Source of the DNA: Moritella sp. 5
GTDB taxonomy: Bacteria > Pseudomonadota > Gammaproteobacteria > Enterobacterales > Moritellaceae
Direction of reading: 5' to 3'
NCBI RefSeq assembly: GCF_018219455.1
Contig: NZ_CP056122.1
Location: 2,728,001 to 2,792,000 of the forward strand
Length of the DNA: 64,000 nt
In this document: one piece after another, positions 35,751 through 46,163 of the stretch
How positions within the stretch are numbered: the first letter of the stretch is position 1
Layout of the letters: each line of letters opens with the position of its first letter
The notes under the pieces: model-generated
What the model was told of the DNA's origin: nothing
The model's database searches: none
Seen by the model: the letters and a program-made list of their open reading frames with translations, nothing else
Made by a program: the position numbers and the translations under genes

Positions 35751-36917
35751 TTATTTGCCCTCCGCTGCTGCAACAACTTGTTGCGCTGCATCCGTTAGGC
35801 TAGATGCTGCAATAATATTTAAGTCAGATTTAGCTAAAACTGCACGGCCTAATTCTGCATTGTTACCTTCAAGACGTACAACAACTGGCACTTGTACACC
35901 AACTTCTTGTACTGCGCCAATAATACCTTCAGCGATCATATCGCAACGAACGATACCACCGAAAATATTAACAAGTACGGCTTTAACATTGTCATCAGAA
36001 AGAATGATTTTGAATGCTTCAGCAACACGTTCTTTTGTTGCGCCGCCGCCTACGTCAAGGAAGTTAGCTGGTTTTCCGCCATGGATGTTAACAATATCCA
36101 TAGTGCCCATTGCTAGACCCGCGCCGTTTACCATGCAACCAATACTACCGTCTAATGCAACATAGTTTAGCTCAAATTTAGCAGCGTGAGCTTCACGTGC
36201 ATCTTCTTGAGTAATATCTTGCATTGTGCGTAGCTTAGGTTGACGATAAAGTGCATTTGAATCGATAGTAATTTTACCATCTAAACAAACAAGGTCACCT
36301 GCGCCAGTAATGATAAGCGGGTTGATTTCAAGTAATGCCATATCAGAATCAGTGAACATTTTAGCTAGACCCATAAAGATCTGTGTAAACTGCTTGATTT
36401 GAGCACCTTGTAAACCAAGTTTGAACGCAAGTTCACGTGCTTGGTAAGGTTGTGCACCTACAAGTGGATCAATCGTTGCTTTGTGAATTAACTCTGGAGT
36501 TTGTTCAGCAACCGTCTCAATGTCAACGCCACCTTCAGTTGATGCCATAAATACAACTTTACGCGAACCACGGTCAATAACCGCACCTAGGTAAAGTTCA
36601 TTAGCGATATCACCTGCAGCTTCAACTAAAATTTGTGAAACTGGCTGACCGTGTTCATCAGTCTGATAAGTAACTAAGTTCTTACCTAACCAATGCTCAG
36701 CAAATGCAGTAATTTCGTCTTTAGACGTTACAAGCTTAACACCACCTGCTTTACCACGCCCACCGGCGTGAACTTGACATTTAACAACCCATTTATCGCC
36801 ACCAATTTTGTCAGCGAAAGCTGCCGCTTCATGAGGTACGTTTGTTGCGTAACCTTCTGGAACTGGCAAACCATATTCAGCAAAAAGTTGTTTTGCCTGA
36901 TACTCATGCAGATTCAT
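35751..36917 (-). CDS. sucC: Succinyl-CoA synthetase beta subunit
   Basis: The 388-residue protein matches E. coli SucC (388 aa). It has an ATP-grasp fold ([29 protein letters not shown]) and the C-terminal CoA-ligase domain with [17 protein letters not shown]. It pairs with SucD. A perfect 10-bp hairpin lies between it and sucB. Confidence 0.97.
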   Translation of the reverse strand: MNLHEYQAKQLFAEYGLPVPEGYATNVPHEAAAFADKIGGDKWVVKCQVHAGGRGKAGGVKLVTSKDEITAFAEHWLGKNLVTYQTDEHGQPVSQILVEAAGDIANELYLGAVIDRGSRKVVFMASTEGGVDIETVAEQTPELIHKATIDPLVGAQPYQARELAFKLGLQGAQIKQFTQIFMGLAKMFTDSDMALLEINPLIITGAGDLVCLDGKITIDSNALYRQPKLRTMQDITQEDAREAHAAKFELNYVALDGSIGCMVNGAGLAMGTMDIVNIHGGKPANFLDVGGGATKERVAEAFKIILSDDNVKAVLVNIFGGIVRCDMIAEGIIGAVQEVGVQVPVVVRLEGNNAELGRAVLAKSDLNIIAASSLTDAAQQVVAAAEGK

Positions 36918-36962
36918 GCTCGTATATCCATGTTATTAGCCACTAGGGCTTGTCCCGAAAAC

Positions 36963-36985
36963 TTACGCCTTAAGATAAGGCGTAA
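36963..36985 (-). promoter_or_regulatory. Perfect hairpin in the sucB-sucC gap
   Basis: TTACGCCTTA (36963-36972) and TAAGGCGTAA (36976-36985) form a 10-bp stem with a 3-nt loop. On the minus strand only four T residues follow, so it may be a partial terminator or mRNA-stabilising stem setting different sucAB and sucCD levels. Confidence 0.6.
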
Positions 36986-37009
36986 GCAACTAAATAATTA
37001 AACTAAATA

Positions 37010-38185
37010 TTACACATCTAAAAGAAGACGAGTTGGGTCTTCTAATAATTCTTTTACTGTTACTAAGAATCCTACAGATTCTTTACCATCAACCAAACGG
37101 TGATCGTAAGAAAGTGCTAGATACATCATAGGTAAAATTTCAACTTTACCATCAACAGCCATTGGACGATCTTGGATTTTATGCATACCCAAGATTGCAC
37201 TCTGTGGCGGGTTGATGATTGGCGTTGACATTAATGAACCAAATACACCACCGTTTGTAATTGTGAAATTACCACCGGTTAGATCTTCAATTGACAGTTT
37301 ACCGTCACGACCCTTAAGTGCTAGTTCACGAATATTCTTCTCGATATCAGCAAGGCTCATCGTGTCGCAATCGCGTAATACAGGTGTCACTAGGCCACGC
37401 GGTGTAGAAATCGCGATACTTACATCAAAGTAGTTATGATAAACAATATCGGTACCATCGATTGAAGCGTTAACTTCAGGGTAACGTTTTAATGCTTCAA
37501 CAACCGCTTTCACGTAGAAAGACATAAAGCCTAAGCGGATACCATGACGCTCTTCAAATACATCTTTATATTGTTTACGAATATCCATGATAGGCTTCAT
37601 GTTGATTTCGTTAAACGTTGTTAACATTGCCGTTGAGTTTTTAGCTTCTAGAAGACGTTCTGCGATACGCTTACGAAGACGCGTCATAGCAACACGTTTT
37701 TCGCTACGGCCTGGTTGAAGTTCAACAACCGGAGCAGCTACTGGTGATTTTGCTACTGGTGCTGCAGGTGCTAATACTTTTTCAACATCTTCTTTTGTGA
37801 TCAGGCCATTTTTTCCTGTACCAGTGATCTTCGAAGCATCTAAGCCTTTTTCTGCAATAAGGCGGCGAACAGCAGGGCTAGCGTCAACTGATTGTTCGCT
37901 TACTTCTGCAGGTTTATCTTTTGTTTCTTCACCAGCGACAGCGCCAGCTTTTAAACGACCAATAACTTGCTGGCCAAGAACCGTTGCGCCTTCTTCTTCT
38001 AGAATTTCAGCAAGAACACCAGATTCAACTGCTGGAACTTCTAGAATAACTTTGTCTGTCTCAATCTCTACAATTACTTCGTCACGTTCAACAGCATCAC
38101 CAGGGCGTTTGTGCCATGTTGCTACTGCTGCGTCAGCTACTGATTCAGGTAGTACAGGTACCAAGATTTCAATTGTCATTTTCAT
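37010..38185 (-). CDS. sucB: Dihydrolipoamide succinyltransferase (E2 of 2-oxoglutarate dehydrogenase)
   Basis: The 391-residue protein has one N-terminal lipoyl domain (lipoylated Lys in [11 protein letters not shown]), a peripheral-subunit-binding domain ([14 protein letters not shown], about 105-140) and the catalytic acyltransferase domain ending in [12 protein letters not shown] with the active-site His. It forms the core of the 2-oxoglutarate dehydrogenase complex with SucA and Lpd. An AGGA site precedes the ATG at 38185. It follows sucA by 15 bp. Confidence 0.97.
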   Translation of the reverse strand: MKMTIEILVPVLPESVADAAVATWHKRPGDAVERDEVIVEIETDKVILEVPAVESGVLAEILEEEGATVLGQQVIGRLKAGAVAGEETKDKPAEVSEQSVDASPAVRRLIAEKGLDASKITGTGKNGLITKEDVEKVLAPAAPVAKSPVAAPVVELQPGRSEKRVAMTRLRKRIAERLLEAKNSTAMLTTFNEINMKPIMDIRKQYKDVFEERHGIRLGFMSFYVKAVVEALKRYPEVNASIDGTDIVYHNYFDVSIAISTPRGLVTPVLRDCDTMSLADIEKNIRELALKGRDGKLSIEDLTGGNFTITNGGVFGSLMSTPIINPPQSAILGMHKIQDRPMAVDGKVEILPMMYLALSYDHRLVDGKESVGFLVTVKELLEDPTRLLLDV

Positions 38186-38200
38186 AATTCCTTTAATAAA

Positions 38201-41014
38201 CTATTTCTGCGCAACAGTTAAAGCATCTTCAATAAGTGCTAACTGCTGTTTTGTATGTACAGACATATACCCGACTGCTGGTGATGCTGATGCAGCACGT
38301 CCAGCGTAACTTAGTTTCGCACCTTGCGGGATTACGCCCCAGAAATTATGCTGACTTGAATACCAAGCGCCCTGATTCTGAGGTTCTTCTTGACACCAAA
38401 CAAACTGTTCTACGTGTTGATACTCTGCAAATATAGCTGCAATTTCCGCATGAGGGAAAGGATAAAGCTGTTCAATACGTACAATAGCAACATCCGTCTG
38501 ACCCAATTTACGACGCGTTTCTAGTAAATCGAAATACACTTTACCACTACACATAACAACACGTTTGACTTGTGCTGCGTCGAGAGTATCAATTTCACCG
38601 ATTGCATTTTGGAACGTGCCTTCTGCTAATTCAGATAAACTAGAAATAGCTAATGGGTGACGTAATAACGATTTAGGTGTCATCACGATCAATGGACGAC
38701 GCATTGGGCGAACTGTTTGACGACGAAGCATATGGTAAACCTGCGCAGGTGTACTAGGTACACAGACTTGCCAGTTATGCTCAGCACACATTTGCATATA
38801 ACGTTCTAGACGTGCAGATGAATGTTCAGGACCTTGCCCTTCATAACCATGTGGTAACATCACTGTTAAACCACACATACGGCCCCACTTCTGTTCACCA
38901 GAAGAAAGGAATTGATCGAATACAACTTGTGCACCATTGGCAAAATCACCAAATTGCGCTTCCCAGATAGTCAAACCACTTGGTTCAGTTGTCGCATAGC
39001 CGTACTCAAATGCTAATACCGCTTCTTCAGACAAAACTGAATCATGGATAGTTAACTCACCTTGTTCAGGTTTTAAGTTAGCTAATGGTGTATAAGTACT
39101 CGCATTTTCTTGATTATGAACAACTGCGTGACGATGGAAGAAAGTACCACGGCCTACATCTTGTCCAGTAATACGTACTTTGTAGTTATCATCAAGTAAT
39201 GTTGCATATGCTAATGTTTCAGCAAAACCCCAATCACAAGGTTTTTCACCGTTTGCCATAGCAACACGATCGTTATAAATCTTCTGTACACGAGATTGGA
39301 TCTTGTGTCCTTCAGGTACAACCGTCATTTTCAACGCAAGGTCTGACAATGTTTCTTGCGGAACCTGAGATTGATAAGGCATATCCCATTCGTGTTTTAA
39401 GTACGGGTTCCAATCAACAGAGTGCTGTTGCATTGGGCGCCATTCTTTAACAACACATTCACCGCCATCAAGTAAATCACGATATTCATTAATAAAACCG
39501 GTTGCTTCGGCAGCATCAATTACAGCTTCATTAACAAGTTGATCGGCATAGATTTTACGTGGTGTTGGATGTTTTTTAATTTTTTTGTACATTAATGGTT
39601 GAGTTGCACTAGGCTCATCAGCTTCATTATGACCATGGCGGCGATAACAAACTAAATCAATAACAACGTCACGCTTGAATGTGTTACGGAAATCAAGCGC
39701 TATTTGTGTAACCAATACAACAGCTTCAGGATCATCAGCATTTACATGGAAGATAGGTGCCTGAACCATTTTTGCGATATCCGTACAGTATTCTGTCGAA
39801 CGCATATCTTTCGGATTTGATGTCGTGAAACCGACTTGGTTATTGACAACAATTCGAATAGTACCGCCGATACCATAAGCGCGTGTTTGTGACATATTAA
39901 ATGTCTCAGCAACAACACCTTGACCAGCGATTGCAGAATCACCATGAATTGTAATTGCCAGTACTTCATCACCGTTAGTACTACCATGACGTTCTTGACG
40001 AGCACGAACAGAGCCCATTACTACAGGGTTAACAATTTCTAAATGCGATGGATTAAAAGCAAGTGCTAAATGTACATTTCCGCCTGGAGTATTAAAATCA
40101 GAACTAAAGCCCTGATGATATTTAACATCACCAGCACCCCATGCGTCACTGTGTTTACCAGCAAACTCATCAAATAAGTCTGTTGGTTTTTTACCAAGTA
40201 CATTCACCAGCATATTCAGTCTGCCGCGGTGAGCCATACCAATAACAGCTTCTTTGATACCTTGTTCACCACTACGACGAATTAACTCTTTCATCATTGG
40301 AATTAGTGCATCACCGCCCTCAAGCGAAAAACGTTTAGCACCAGGGAACTTAGCACCAAGGTATTTTTCCAGACCTTCAGCAGCAGTTAAATTATCTAAA
40401 AATCGTAATTTATCTTCTTTTTCAAACTCTGGTGTGCTTTCAACTGATTCTAAACGGCTCTGGATCCAACGTTTTTCTTCAGTAGATACAATGTGCATAT
40501 ATTCGGCTGCAATTGAACCACAATATGTTTTTTGTAATGAAGCATAAAGCTCACTGAGTTTCATGCTTTCTTGGCCAATTGCATATGAACCAACATTAAA
40601 GTTAGCATCAAAATCAGCATCAGAAAGATTGTGATATTCAGGATCTAGATCTTGTACACGATCACGTGTCCATAGACCTAATGGATCTAAGTTAGCGTGT
40701 TGATGACCACGAAAACGGAAAGCGTTGATTAACTGTAATACTTTAACCTGTTTCGCATCATTATGTGGGTCGCTTACTTGAGCAGCATATCGAGATGTAT
40801 CTTTCGCAAGGCGAATGAAATAATCCTTTACAGGACCATGTGGAACTTCTTTAGTATTATCAACTTTAGGTAACCCTAAAAATACAGCTTGCCATTCTTC
40901 GCCAACTGAATCTGGATCTGCCAAAAATTGCTCATATAGATCTTCAATATATGTCTGGTTCGCACCGGCTAGATGAGAGGATTCTAACCAGGCTTTCATG
41001 ACGTTATTCTGCAT
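38201..41014 (-). CDS. sucA: 2-oxoglutarate dehydrogenase E1 component
   Basis: The 937-residue thiamine-diphosphate enzyme (E. coli 933 aa) starts with the KAWLESSHLAGANQTYIEDLYEQF N-terminal E1o signature in outline. It contains GMAHRGRLN, GDSAIAGQGVVAETFN and CYRRHGHNEADEP blocks with TPP- and substrate-binding residues. It decarboxylates 2-oxoglutarate and passes the succinyl group to SucB. It is 116 bp downstream of sdhB. I see no terminator there, so sdh and suc are probably co-transcribed as in E. coli. Confidence 0.97.
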   Translation of the reverse strand: MQNNVMKAWLESSHLAGANQTYIEDLYEQFLADPDSVGEEWQAVFLGLPKVDNTKEVPHGPVKDYFIRLAKDTSRYAAQVSDPHNDAKQVKVLQLINAFRFRGHQHANLDPLGLWTRDRVQDLDPEYHNLSDADFDANFNVGSYAIGQESMKLSELYASLQKTYCGSIAAEYMHIVSTEEKRWIQSRLESVESTPEFEKEDKLRFLDNLTAAEGLEKYLGAKFPGAKRFSLEGGDALIPMMKELIRRSGEQGIKEAVIGMAHRGRLNMLVNVLGKKPTDLFDEFAGKHSDAWGAGDVKYHQGFSSDFNTPGGNVHLALAFNPSHLEIVNPVVMGSVRARQERHGSTNGDEVLAITIHGDSAIAGQGVVAETFNMSQTRAYGIGGTIRIVVNNQVGFTTSNPKDMRSTEYCTDIAKMVQAPIFHVNADDPEAVVLVTQIALDFRNTFKRDVVIDLVCYRRHGHNEADEPSATQPLMYKKIKKHPTPRKIYADQLVNEAVIDAAEATGFINEYRDLLDGGECVVKEWRPMQQHSVDWNPYLKHEWDMPYQSQVPQETLSDLALKMTVVPEGHKIQSRVQKIYNDRVAMANGEKPCDWGFAETLAYATLLDDNYKVRITGQDVGRGTFFHRHAVVHNQENASTYTPLANLKPEQGELTIHDSVLSEEAVLAFEYGYATTEPSGLTIWEAQFGDFANGAQVVFDQFLSSGEQKWGRMCGLTVMLPHGYEGQGPEHSSARLERYMQMCAEHNWQVCVPSTPAQVYHMLRRQTVRPMRRPLIVMTPKSLLRHPLAISSLSELAEGTFQNAIGEIDTLDAAQVKRVVMCSGKVYFDLLETRRKLGQTDVAIVRIEQLYPFPHAEIAAIFAEYQHVEQFVWCQEEPQNQGAWYSSQHNFWGVIPQGAKLSYAGRAASASPAVGYMSVHTKQQLALIEDALTVAQK

Positions 41015-41130
41015 TCTCTGCCCTTTTCACTTTAAATGTCCACCGCGCCAGAGATGGTAGCAAAGATTTTAAATTACTGGCCATTCCCAACGGAATGACC
41101 ATTGTAACTAAAAACTAACAAAAAACATTG

Positions 41131-41847
41131 CTACACCGCACGTTGTAGTAACATAGATTTAATATTACCGATTGCTTTTGTAGGATTTAGACCTTTAGGA
41201 CACACGTTTACACAGTTCATAATACCGTGACAACGGAATACACTAAACGCATCGTCTAATTCTGATAAACGTTGTTCAGTTGCTGAGTCACGACTATCGA
41301 CTAAGAAACGGTAAGCCGCTAATAATCCTGCAGGACCAACGAACTTGTCAGGGTTCCACCAGAATGATGGGCATGACGTAGAACAACACGCACACAAGAT
41401 ACACTCATACAGACCATCTAACTTCTCACGTTCTTCAGGAGACTGAAGGTTTTCGCGAGCAGGTGGGATAGCACTGTCGTCTGTAATTAAGAACGGTTTA
41501 ATACGTGCATAATTATCATAAAATTGTGACATATCAATAACGAGATCTCGGACCACTGGTAAACCAGGTAGCGGTCGAATAACAATCGTTTTGTTCATAT
41601 TTAAATCAGACAATGGTGTAATACATGCTAGACCATTTTTACCATTCATGTTAACACCATCAGAGCCACATACACCTTCACGACAAGAACGACGGAAAGC
41701 TAATGTCGCATCTGTTTCTTTTAACAAGATAAGTGCGTCAAGAACCATCATATCTGAACCTTCAGGTACTTCAAGGTTCATTTCTTGCATTTTAGGTTTG
41801 CTATCAACATCAGGGTTATAGCGATAAATTGAAAATTTAACTTGCAT
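41131..41847 (-). CDS. sdhB: Succinate dehydrogenase iron-sulfur subunit
   Basis: This 238-residue protein has the [2Fe-2S] site CREGVCGSDGVNMNG with a later Cys, the [4Fe-4S] and [3Fe-4S] sites in CILCACCSTSCPSFWW and CHGIMNCVNVCPKGLNP. It carries electrons from SdhA flavin to quinone in the inner membrane. It follows sdhA by 15 bp. Confidence 0.97.
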   Translation of the reverse strand: MQVKFSIYRYNPDVDSKPKMQEMNLEVPEGSDMMVLDALILLKETDATLAFRRSCREGVCGSDGVNMNGKNGLACITPLSDLNMNKTIVIRPLPGLPVVRDLVIDMSQFYDNYARIKPFLITDDSAIPPARENLQSPEEREKLDGLYECILCACCSTSCPSFWWNPDKFVGPAGLLAAYRFLVDSRDSATEQRLSELDDAFSVFRCHGIMNCVNVCPKGLNPTKAIGNIKSMLLQRAV

Positions 41848-41862
41848 CTTGATCCCTTATGT

Positions 41863-43644
41863 TTAGTAAACGCGTGCTTTAGGCACAAAGTGCTTCAGCT
41901 GCTCTTCAGTTAACAAGTTAGGTGATAAATTCACTTCACGAGTTGTCATTTCTTCATTTGTAGGCAAGTACAATGAATGACATAACCAATTCGCATCATC
42001 ACGATCTGGGTAATCGAAACGACTGTGTGCACCACGACTTTCTGTACGGAAGTTAGCAGCATGTGCAGTTGCATATGCCGTTTCCATTAGATTATCGAGC
42101 TCTAGACATTCAATACGCTGTGTATTAAATTCTGTTGACGTATCGTCTAAGCGTGCATTTTGTAAACGTTTACGAATAGCACGTAATTGCTCAAGACCTT
42201 CTGCCATTGACTCACCTTCACGGAATACCGAGAAGTTAAGCTGCATACATTCTTGTAAATCTTTACGAATTTGAACTGGATCTTCACCGTCTTTATTATT
42301 TTCCCAACGGTTTAAACGTTCAAGTGACGTATCGACATTTGCGTCAGTTGCTTCTTTTGGCTCTGGGATAGTATCCAGCACTGTACCAAGGTAATTACCT
42401 GCAGCACGACCAAATACAACCAGATCCAGCAGTGAATTACCACCTAAGCGGTTTGCACCATGTACAGATACACAAGCGATTTCACCAACAGCAAATAAAC
42501 CAGCAACAACTTCCATGCTACCGTCTTCTTTACGTGTTAATACTTCACCGTTAATATTTGCAGGTAAACCACCCATCATATAGTGACAAGTAGGAATTAC
42601 TGGAATTGGTTCTTTCACTGGATCAACGTGAGCAAATGTACGAGATAATTCACAAATACCAGGTAGACGTGACTCAAGTACTTCTTCACCAAGATGATCA
42701 AGTTTTAGTTTAATGTGTGGACCCCAAGGACCATCACACGCACGACCTTCACGGATTTCAGTCATCATTGAACGAGCTACAACGTCACGGCCCGCAAGAT
42801 CTTTTGCGTTAGGCGCATAACGTTCCATAAAACGTTCGCCATCTTTGTTTAGAAGATAACCACCTTCACCACGACAACCTTCTGTTACAAGCACACCTGC
42901 GCCAGCAATACCTGTCGGGTGGAACTGCCACATTTCCATATCTTGTAATGGAATACCAGCACGAATTGCCATACCAACACCGTCGCCAGTATTAATGTGT
43001 GCATTCGTTGTAGAAGAGTAGATACGACCTGCGCCACCTGTAGCAAATACGGTTGCTTTTGATTTGAAGTAACAGATTTCACCTGTTTCAATATCAATCG
43101 CCGTACAACCAGTGATAATACCATCGTCATTTTTAACGAGATCTAGTGCATACCATTCAGAAAATACTTTCGTTTCGTTCTTTACGTTTTGTTGGTAAAG
43201 AAGGTGAAGTAATGCATGACCTGTACGATCGGCTGCAGCAGCTGTACGAGCCGCTTGTGCGCCACCGTATGCAAGCGACTGACCACCGAATGGACGTTGA
43301 TAAATACTACCATCTTCAAAACGAGAGAATGGTAGACCCATGTGCTCAAGTTCTAAAATTGCTTCTGGACCCGTTTTACACATAAATTCGATAGCGTCTT
43401 GGTCACCGATATAATCAGAGCCTTTAACAGTATCGTACATGTGCCATGTCCAATCATCTTCGTGTGAATTACCTAAAGCAACGGTAATACCACCTTGAGC
43501 AGATACGGTATGTGAACGAGTTGGAAAAACTTTAGATAAAAGTGCACAACTTTTACCTGATTTAGATATTGATAGCGCAGCACGCATACCAGCACCACCG
43601 GCACCAATAACTACTGCGTCAAATTCGCGAACTGGAATACTCAC
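41863..43644 (-). CDS. sdhA: Succinate dehydrogenase flavoprotein subunit
   Basis: This 593-residue protein has a dinucleotide-binding start ([13 protein letters not shown]), the covalent FAD histidine in [11 protein letters not shown], catalytic HPTGI and R residues in the middle, and [21 protein letters not shown]. It oxidises succinate to fumarate at the cytoplasmic face. It abuts sdhD without a gap. Confidence 0.97.
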   Translation of the reverse strand: MSIPVREFDAVVIGAGGAGMRAALSISKSGKSCALLSKVFPTRSHTVSAQGGITVALGNSHEDDWTWHMYDTVKGSDYIGDQDAIEFMCKTGPEAILELEHMGLPFSRFEDGSIYQRPFGGQSLAYGGAQAARTAAAADRTGHALLHLLYQQNVKNETKVFSEWYALDLVKNDDGIITGCTAIDIETGEICYFKSKATVFATGGAGRIYSSTTNAHINTGDGVGMAIRAGIPLQDMEMWQFHPTGIAGAGVLVTEGCRGEGGYLLNKDGERFMERYAPNAKDLAGRDVVARSMMTEIREGRACDGPWGPHIKLKLDHLGEEVLESRLPGICELSRTFAHVDPVKEPIPVIPTCHYMMGGLPANINGEVLTRKEDGSMEVVAGLFAVGEIACVSVHGANRLGGNSLLDLVVFGRAAGNYLGTVLDTIPEPKEATDANVDTSLERLNRWENNKDGEDPVQIRKDLQECMQLNFSVFREGESMAEGLEQLRAIRKRLQNARLDDTSTEFNTQRIECLELDNLMETAYATAHAANFRTESRGAHSRFDYPDRDDANWLCHSLYLPTNEEMTTREVNLSPNLLTEEQLKHFVPKARVY

Positions 43645-43989
43645 TTATAACCCCCAAAGAACAACAAAACCAACAAGCGCATAAACAAATGCAGTGGTTG
43701 TTAGAACAAACTGTAATGCACCACGTAAACCGGTTGATTTAACATAGTCAGTTAATACCTGCCATACACCTATCCATGCATGGATGACGATAGCGATAAG
43801 GGTAAGAAGAGTGAATACTTTATTTCCAGTACTTGCAAAAAATTCAGACCATACTTGATAAGTAAGATCATTAAATGCAACGAAACCAACAAAATAAAAT
43901 GTATATAGTGCCATGATAATGGCGGTTGCGCGGATCATGATAAAATCATGAGTGCCACTGCGGCCATAACTTGCTGCGTTAGTTACCAT
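43645..43989 (-). CDS. sdhD: Succinate dehydrogenase membrane anchor SdhD
   Basis: The 114-residue protein has three membrane spans and the heme-ligand-type His in [16 protein letters not shown]. It anchors SdhAB and forms the quinone site with SdhC, whose gene it overlaps by 7 bp. Confidence 0.93.
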   Translation of the reverse strand: MVTNAASYGRSGTHDFIMIRATAIIMALYTFYFVGFVAFNDLTYQVWSEFFASTGNKVFTLLTLIAIVIHAWIGVWQVLTDYVKSTGLRGALQFVLTTTAFVYALVGFVVLWGL

Positions 43990-44369
43990 ACCATTATCCC
44001 CGCTAGGATTGATAAAACAACGGTTGCAACAAAAGATACTTTCGCACTTAATGCACCCGATTCAAGCTCTTCAAAATAACCCATGTCCATCAATAAATGA
44101 CGGATACCACCAGCAATATGATATGCAAGTGCGGTTAGGATTCCCCAAAGAATGAATGTACCAAAGAAACCAGACACAATTTCTTGTGCATTCTGGAAAC
44201 CTTGTTCAGAAGATAGTGATTCTGTCAGTAACCATAAAAGAATACCCACTGCAAACAACATTATTACACCAGAGATTCGGTGTAGGATAGATGCGATTGC
44301 TGTGATTGGCATGCTAATAGTCTGCAGATCTAGATTTACAGGTCTTTGCTTTTTCACGATATCGCTCAC
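43983..44369 (-). CDS. sdhC: Succinate dehydrogenase cytochrome b556 subunit SdhC
   Basis: The 128-residue protein opens with [19 protein letters not shown] and the HRISG motif, and has three spans with the heme-ligand His in [14 protein letters not shown]. It is the first gene of sdhCDAB-sucABCD. A CRP-like site lies about 30 bp upstream. Confidence 0.95.
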   Translation of the reverse strand: MSDIVKKQRPVNLDLQTISMPITAIASILHRISGVIMLFAVGILLWLLTESLSSEQGFQNAQEIVSGFFGTFILWGILTALAYHIAGGIRHLLMDMGYFEELESGALSAKVSFVATVVLSILAGIMVW

Positions 44370-44398
44370 TCAGCTCCATTGAGCATAGTTATTATTAT

Positions 44399-44414
44399 AT
44401 TGATATAGATCACA
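44399..44414 (-). promoter_or_regulatory. Candidate CRP site upstream of sdhC
   Basis: ATTGA-N6-TCACA has a perfect right half and a 3/5 left half against TGTGA-N6-TCACA. It is in the 386-bp sdhC-gltA divergent region, which otherwise shows only AT-rich sequence and the gltA promoter. Confidence 0.45.
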
Positions 44415-44672
44415 GAAATTTATTATTTCCATAACAAATTTCTTTCAAATGAAAGCCCTTGTTTATTTCTTGTTCAAAAGGCAAATAAAATAATGATTAT
44501 AAGCACTTACATATCTAGAACAAAATTAAAAGAAGGACTCTTGATCCGTGAATAAGTATACCTACATCACAATTTATTTACAAATATAAAAGACCTTATA
44601 GCAACATTTACATTGAAATTGAAACATAGGTTAACCTTTTAGTGTTTTTTCTTTGATTATTTTGTAACAAAA

Positions 44673-44701
44673 TTGACATTGGTAATTAATAAAGGTAGCT
44701 T
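44673..44701 (+). promoter_or_regulatory. Candidate sigma-70 promoter of gltA
   Basis: A perfect -35 TTGACA (44673-44678) is 17 bp from a weak -10 TAGCTT (44696-44701), about 55 bp before the gltA start. Confidence 0.5.
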
Positions 44702-44755
44702 TAGCTTCGAATTTCATGAAGAAATCTAATTATAAATAAGCAAAGGAGACGTGCT

Positions 44756-46045
44756 ATGGCTAATCAAAAAGCCACGTTAAACCTACCCGGCCAAGAGCCA
44801 GTTGAATTTCCAATTTTATCTGGTACAGCTGGTCACGATGTTATCGACATTCGTACCCTAGGTAGTAAAGGATATTTCACCCATGATCCAGGTTTTATGG
44901 CAACGTCATCATGTGAGTCAAAAATTACTTATATTGATGGTGTAGAAGGTATCCTACTACATCGCGGTTACGCTATTGATGATTTAGCATTTAATGCGGA
45001 TTATTTAGAAGTTTGTTATATTATTCTTTACGGTGATGCACCAACTAAAGAACAATATGAACAATTCAAAGCGACAGTACATAAACACACTATGGTGCAC
45101 GAACAATTTGCATCTTTCTTCAAAGGTTTCCGCCGTGATTCTCATCCAATGGCGATCCTCTGTGGTGTTTCAGGCGCACTTGCAGCCTTTTATCATGATT
45201 CACTAGATGTGACCAATCAACGTCACCGAGAAATTTCAGCATTCCGTTTATTATCTAAAATGCCGACAATTGCTGCTATGTGTTACAAATATTCAATTGG
45301 TCAACCTTTTGTATATCCAGATAACAGCCTTTCATACGCAGGTAACTTCCTTAAAATGATGTTCTCTGTACCGTGTGAAACATATGAGGTTAATCCTGTT
45401 GTAGAAACTGCAATGGATCGTATCTTTACGCTGCATGCAGATCACGAACAAAATGCTTCTACATCAACGGTTCGACTTGCTGGTTCGTCAGGTGCTAACC
45501 CATTTGCATGTATCGCAGCAGGTATTGCGTCACTATGGGGCCCTGCTCACGGTGGTGCTAATGAAGCTTGTTTAACAATGCTTGAAGAGATTGGTAGTGT
45601 TGATCGTATTCCTGAGTTTATCGCTCGTGCGAAAGACAAAGAAGACCCGTTCCGTCTAATGGGCTTTGGTCATCGTGTTTACAAAAATAAAGATCCTCGT
45701 GCTACCGTAATGCGTAAAAGCTGTCACGAAGTACTTAAAGAACTAAACATTAATGATCCTCTATTAGATGTAGCTATGGAACTTGAGCGTATTGCGCTTG
45801 AAGACCCTTACTTCATTGAAAAGAAACTCTATCCAAATGTAGATTTCTATTCAGGTATTACATTACGTGCTATTGGCATCCCAGTTTCTATGTTTACGGT
45901 TATTTTTGCATTAGGCCGTACCGTAGGTTGGATTGCTCACTGGAACGAAATGTTAAGTCAACCTGGACAGAAAATTGGTCGTCCTCGTCAGTTATATACG
46001 GGTGAAGCACAACGTCCATTTAAAAAATTTAACGATAAAGATTAA
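44756..46045 (+). CDS. gltA: Citrate synthase, type II (hexameric)
   Basis: The 429-residue protein matches E. coli GltA (427 aa). Active-site residues are seen in [10 protein letters not shown] (His), GFGHRVYKN (His) and NVDFYSGI (Asp). The N-terminal domain typical of NADH-sensitive type II enzymes is present. AGGAGA precedes the ATG. It is divergent from sdhC, the arrangement found in many gammaproteobacteria. Confidence 0.97.
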   Translation: MANQKATLNLPGQEPVEFPILSGTAGHDVIDIRTLGSKGYFTHDPGFMATSSCESKITYIDGVEGILLHRGYAIDDLAFNADYLEVCYIILYGDAPTKEQYEQFKATVHKHTMVHEQFASFFKGFRRDSHPMAILCGVSGALAAFYHDSLDVTNQRHREISAFRLLSKMPTIAAMCYKYSIGQPFVYPDNSLSYAGNFLKMMFSVPCETYEVNPVVETAMDRIFTLHADHEQNASTSTVRLAGSSGANPFACIAAGIASLWGPAHGGANEACLTMLEEIGSVDRIPEFIARAKDKEDPFRLMGFGHRVYKNKDPRATVMRKSCHEVLKELNINDPLLDVAMELERIALEDPYFIEKKLYPNVDFYSGITLRAIGIPVSMFTVIFALGRTVGWIAHWNEMLSQPGQKIGRPRQLYTGEAQRPFKKFNDKD

Positions 46046-46075
46046 TCTAAACGTTAGTTATTAATCTTAATAAAC

Positions 46076-46108
46076 AAAAGGCTTCTGATTTATGTCAGAA
46101 GCCTTTTT
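46076..46108. terminator. Bidirectional terminator between gltA and the convergent hybrid kinase gene
   Basis: AAAAGGCTTCTGA (46076-46088) pairs with TCAGAAGCCTTTT (46095-46107) across a 6-nt loop. T-tracts lie on both strands. Confidence 0.85.
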
Positions 46109-46163
46109 AATATCTATCAGAAATACAGGTAATATATTAAACAAATAAGCCGTTGATGAATAA

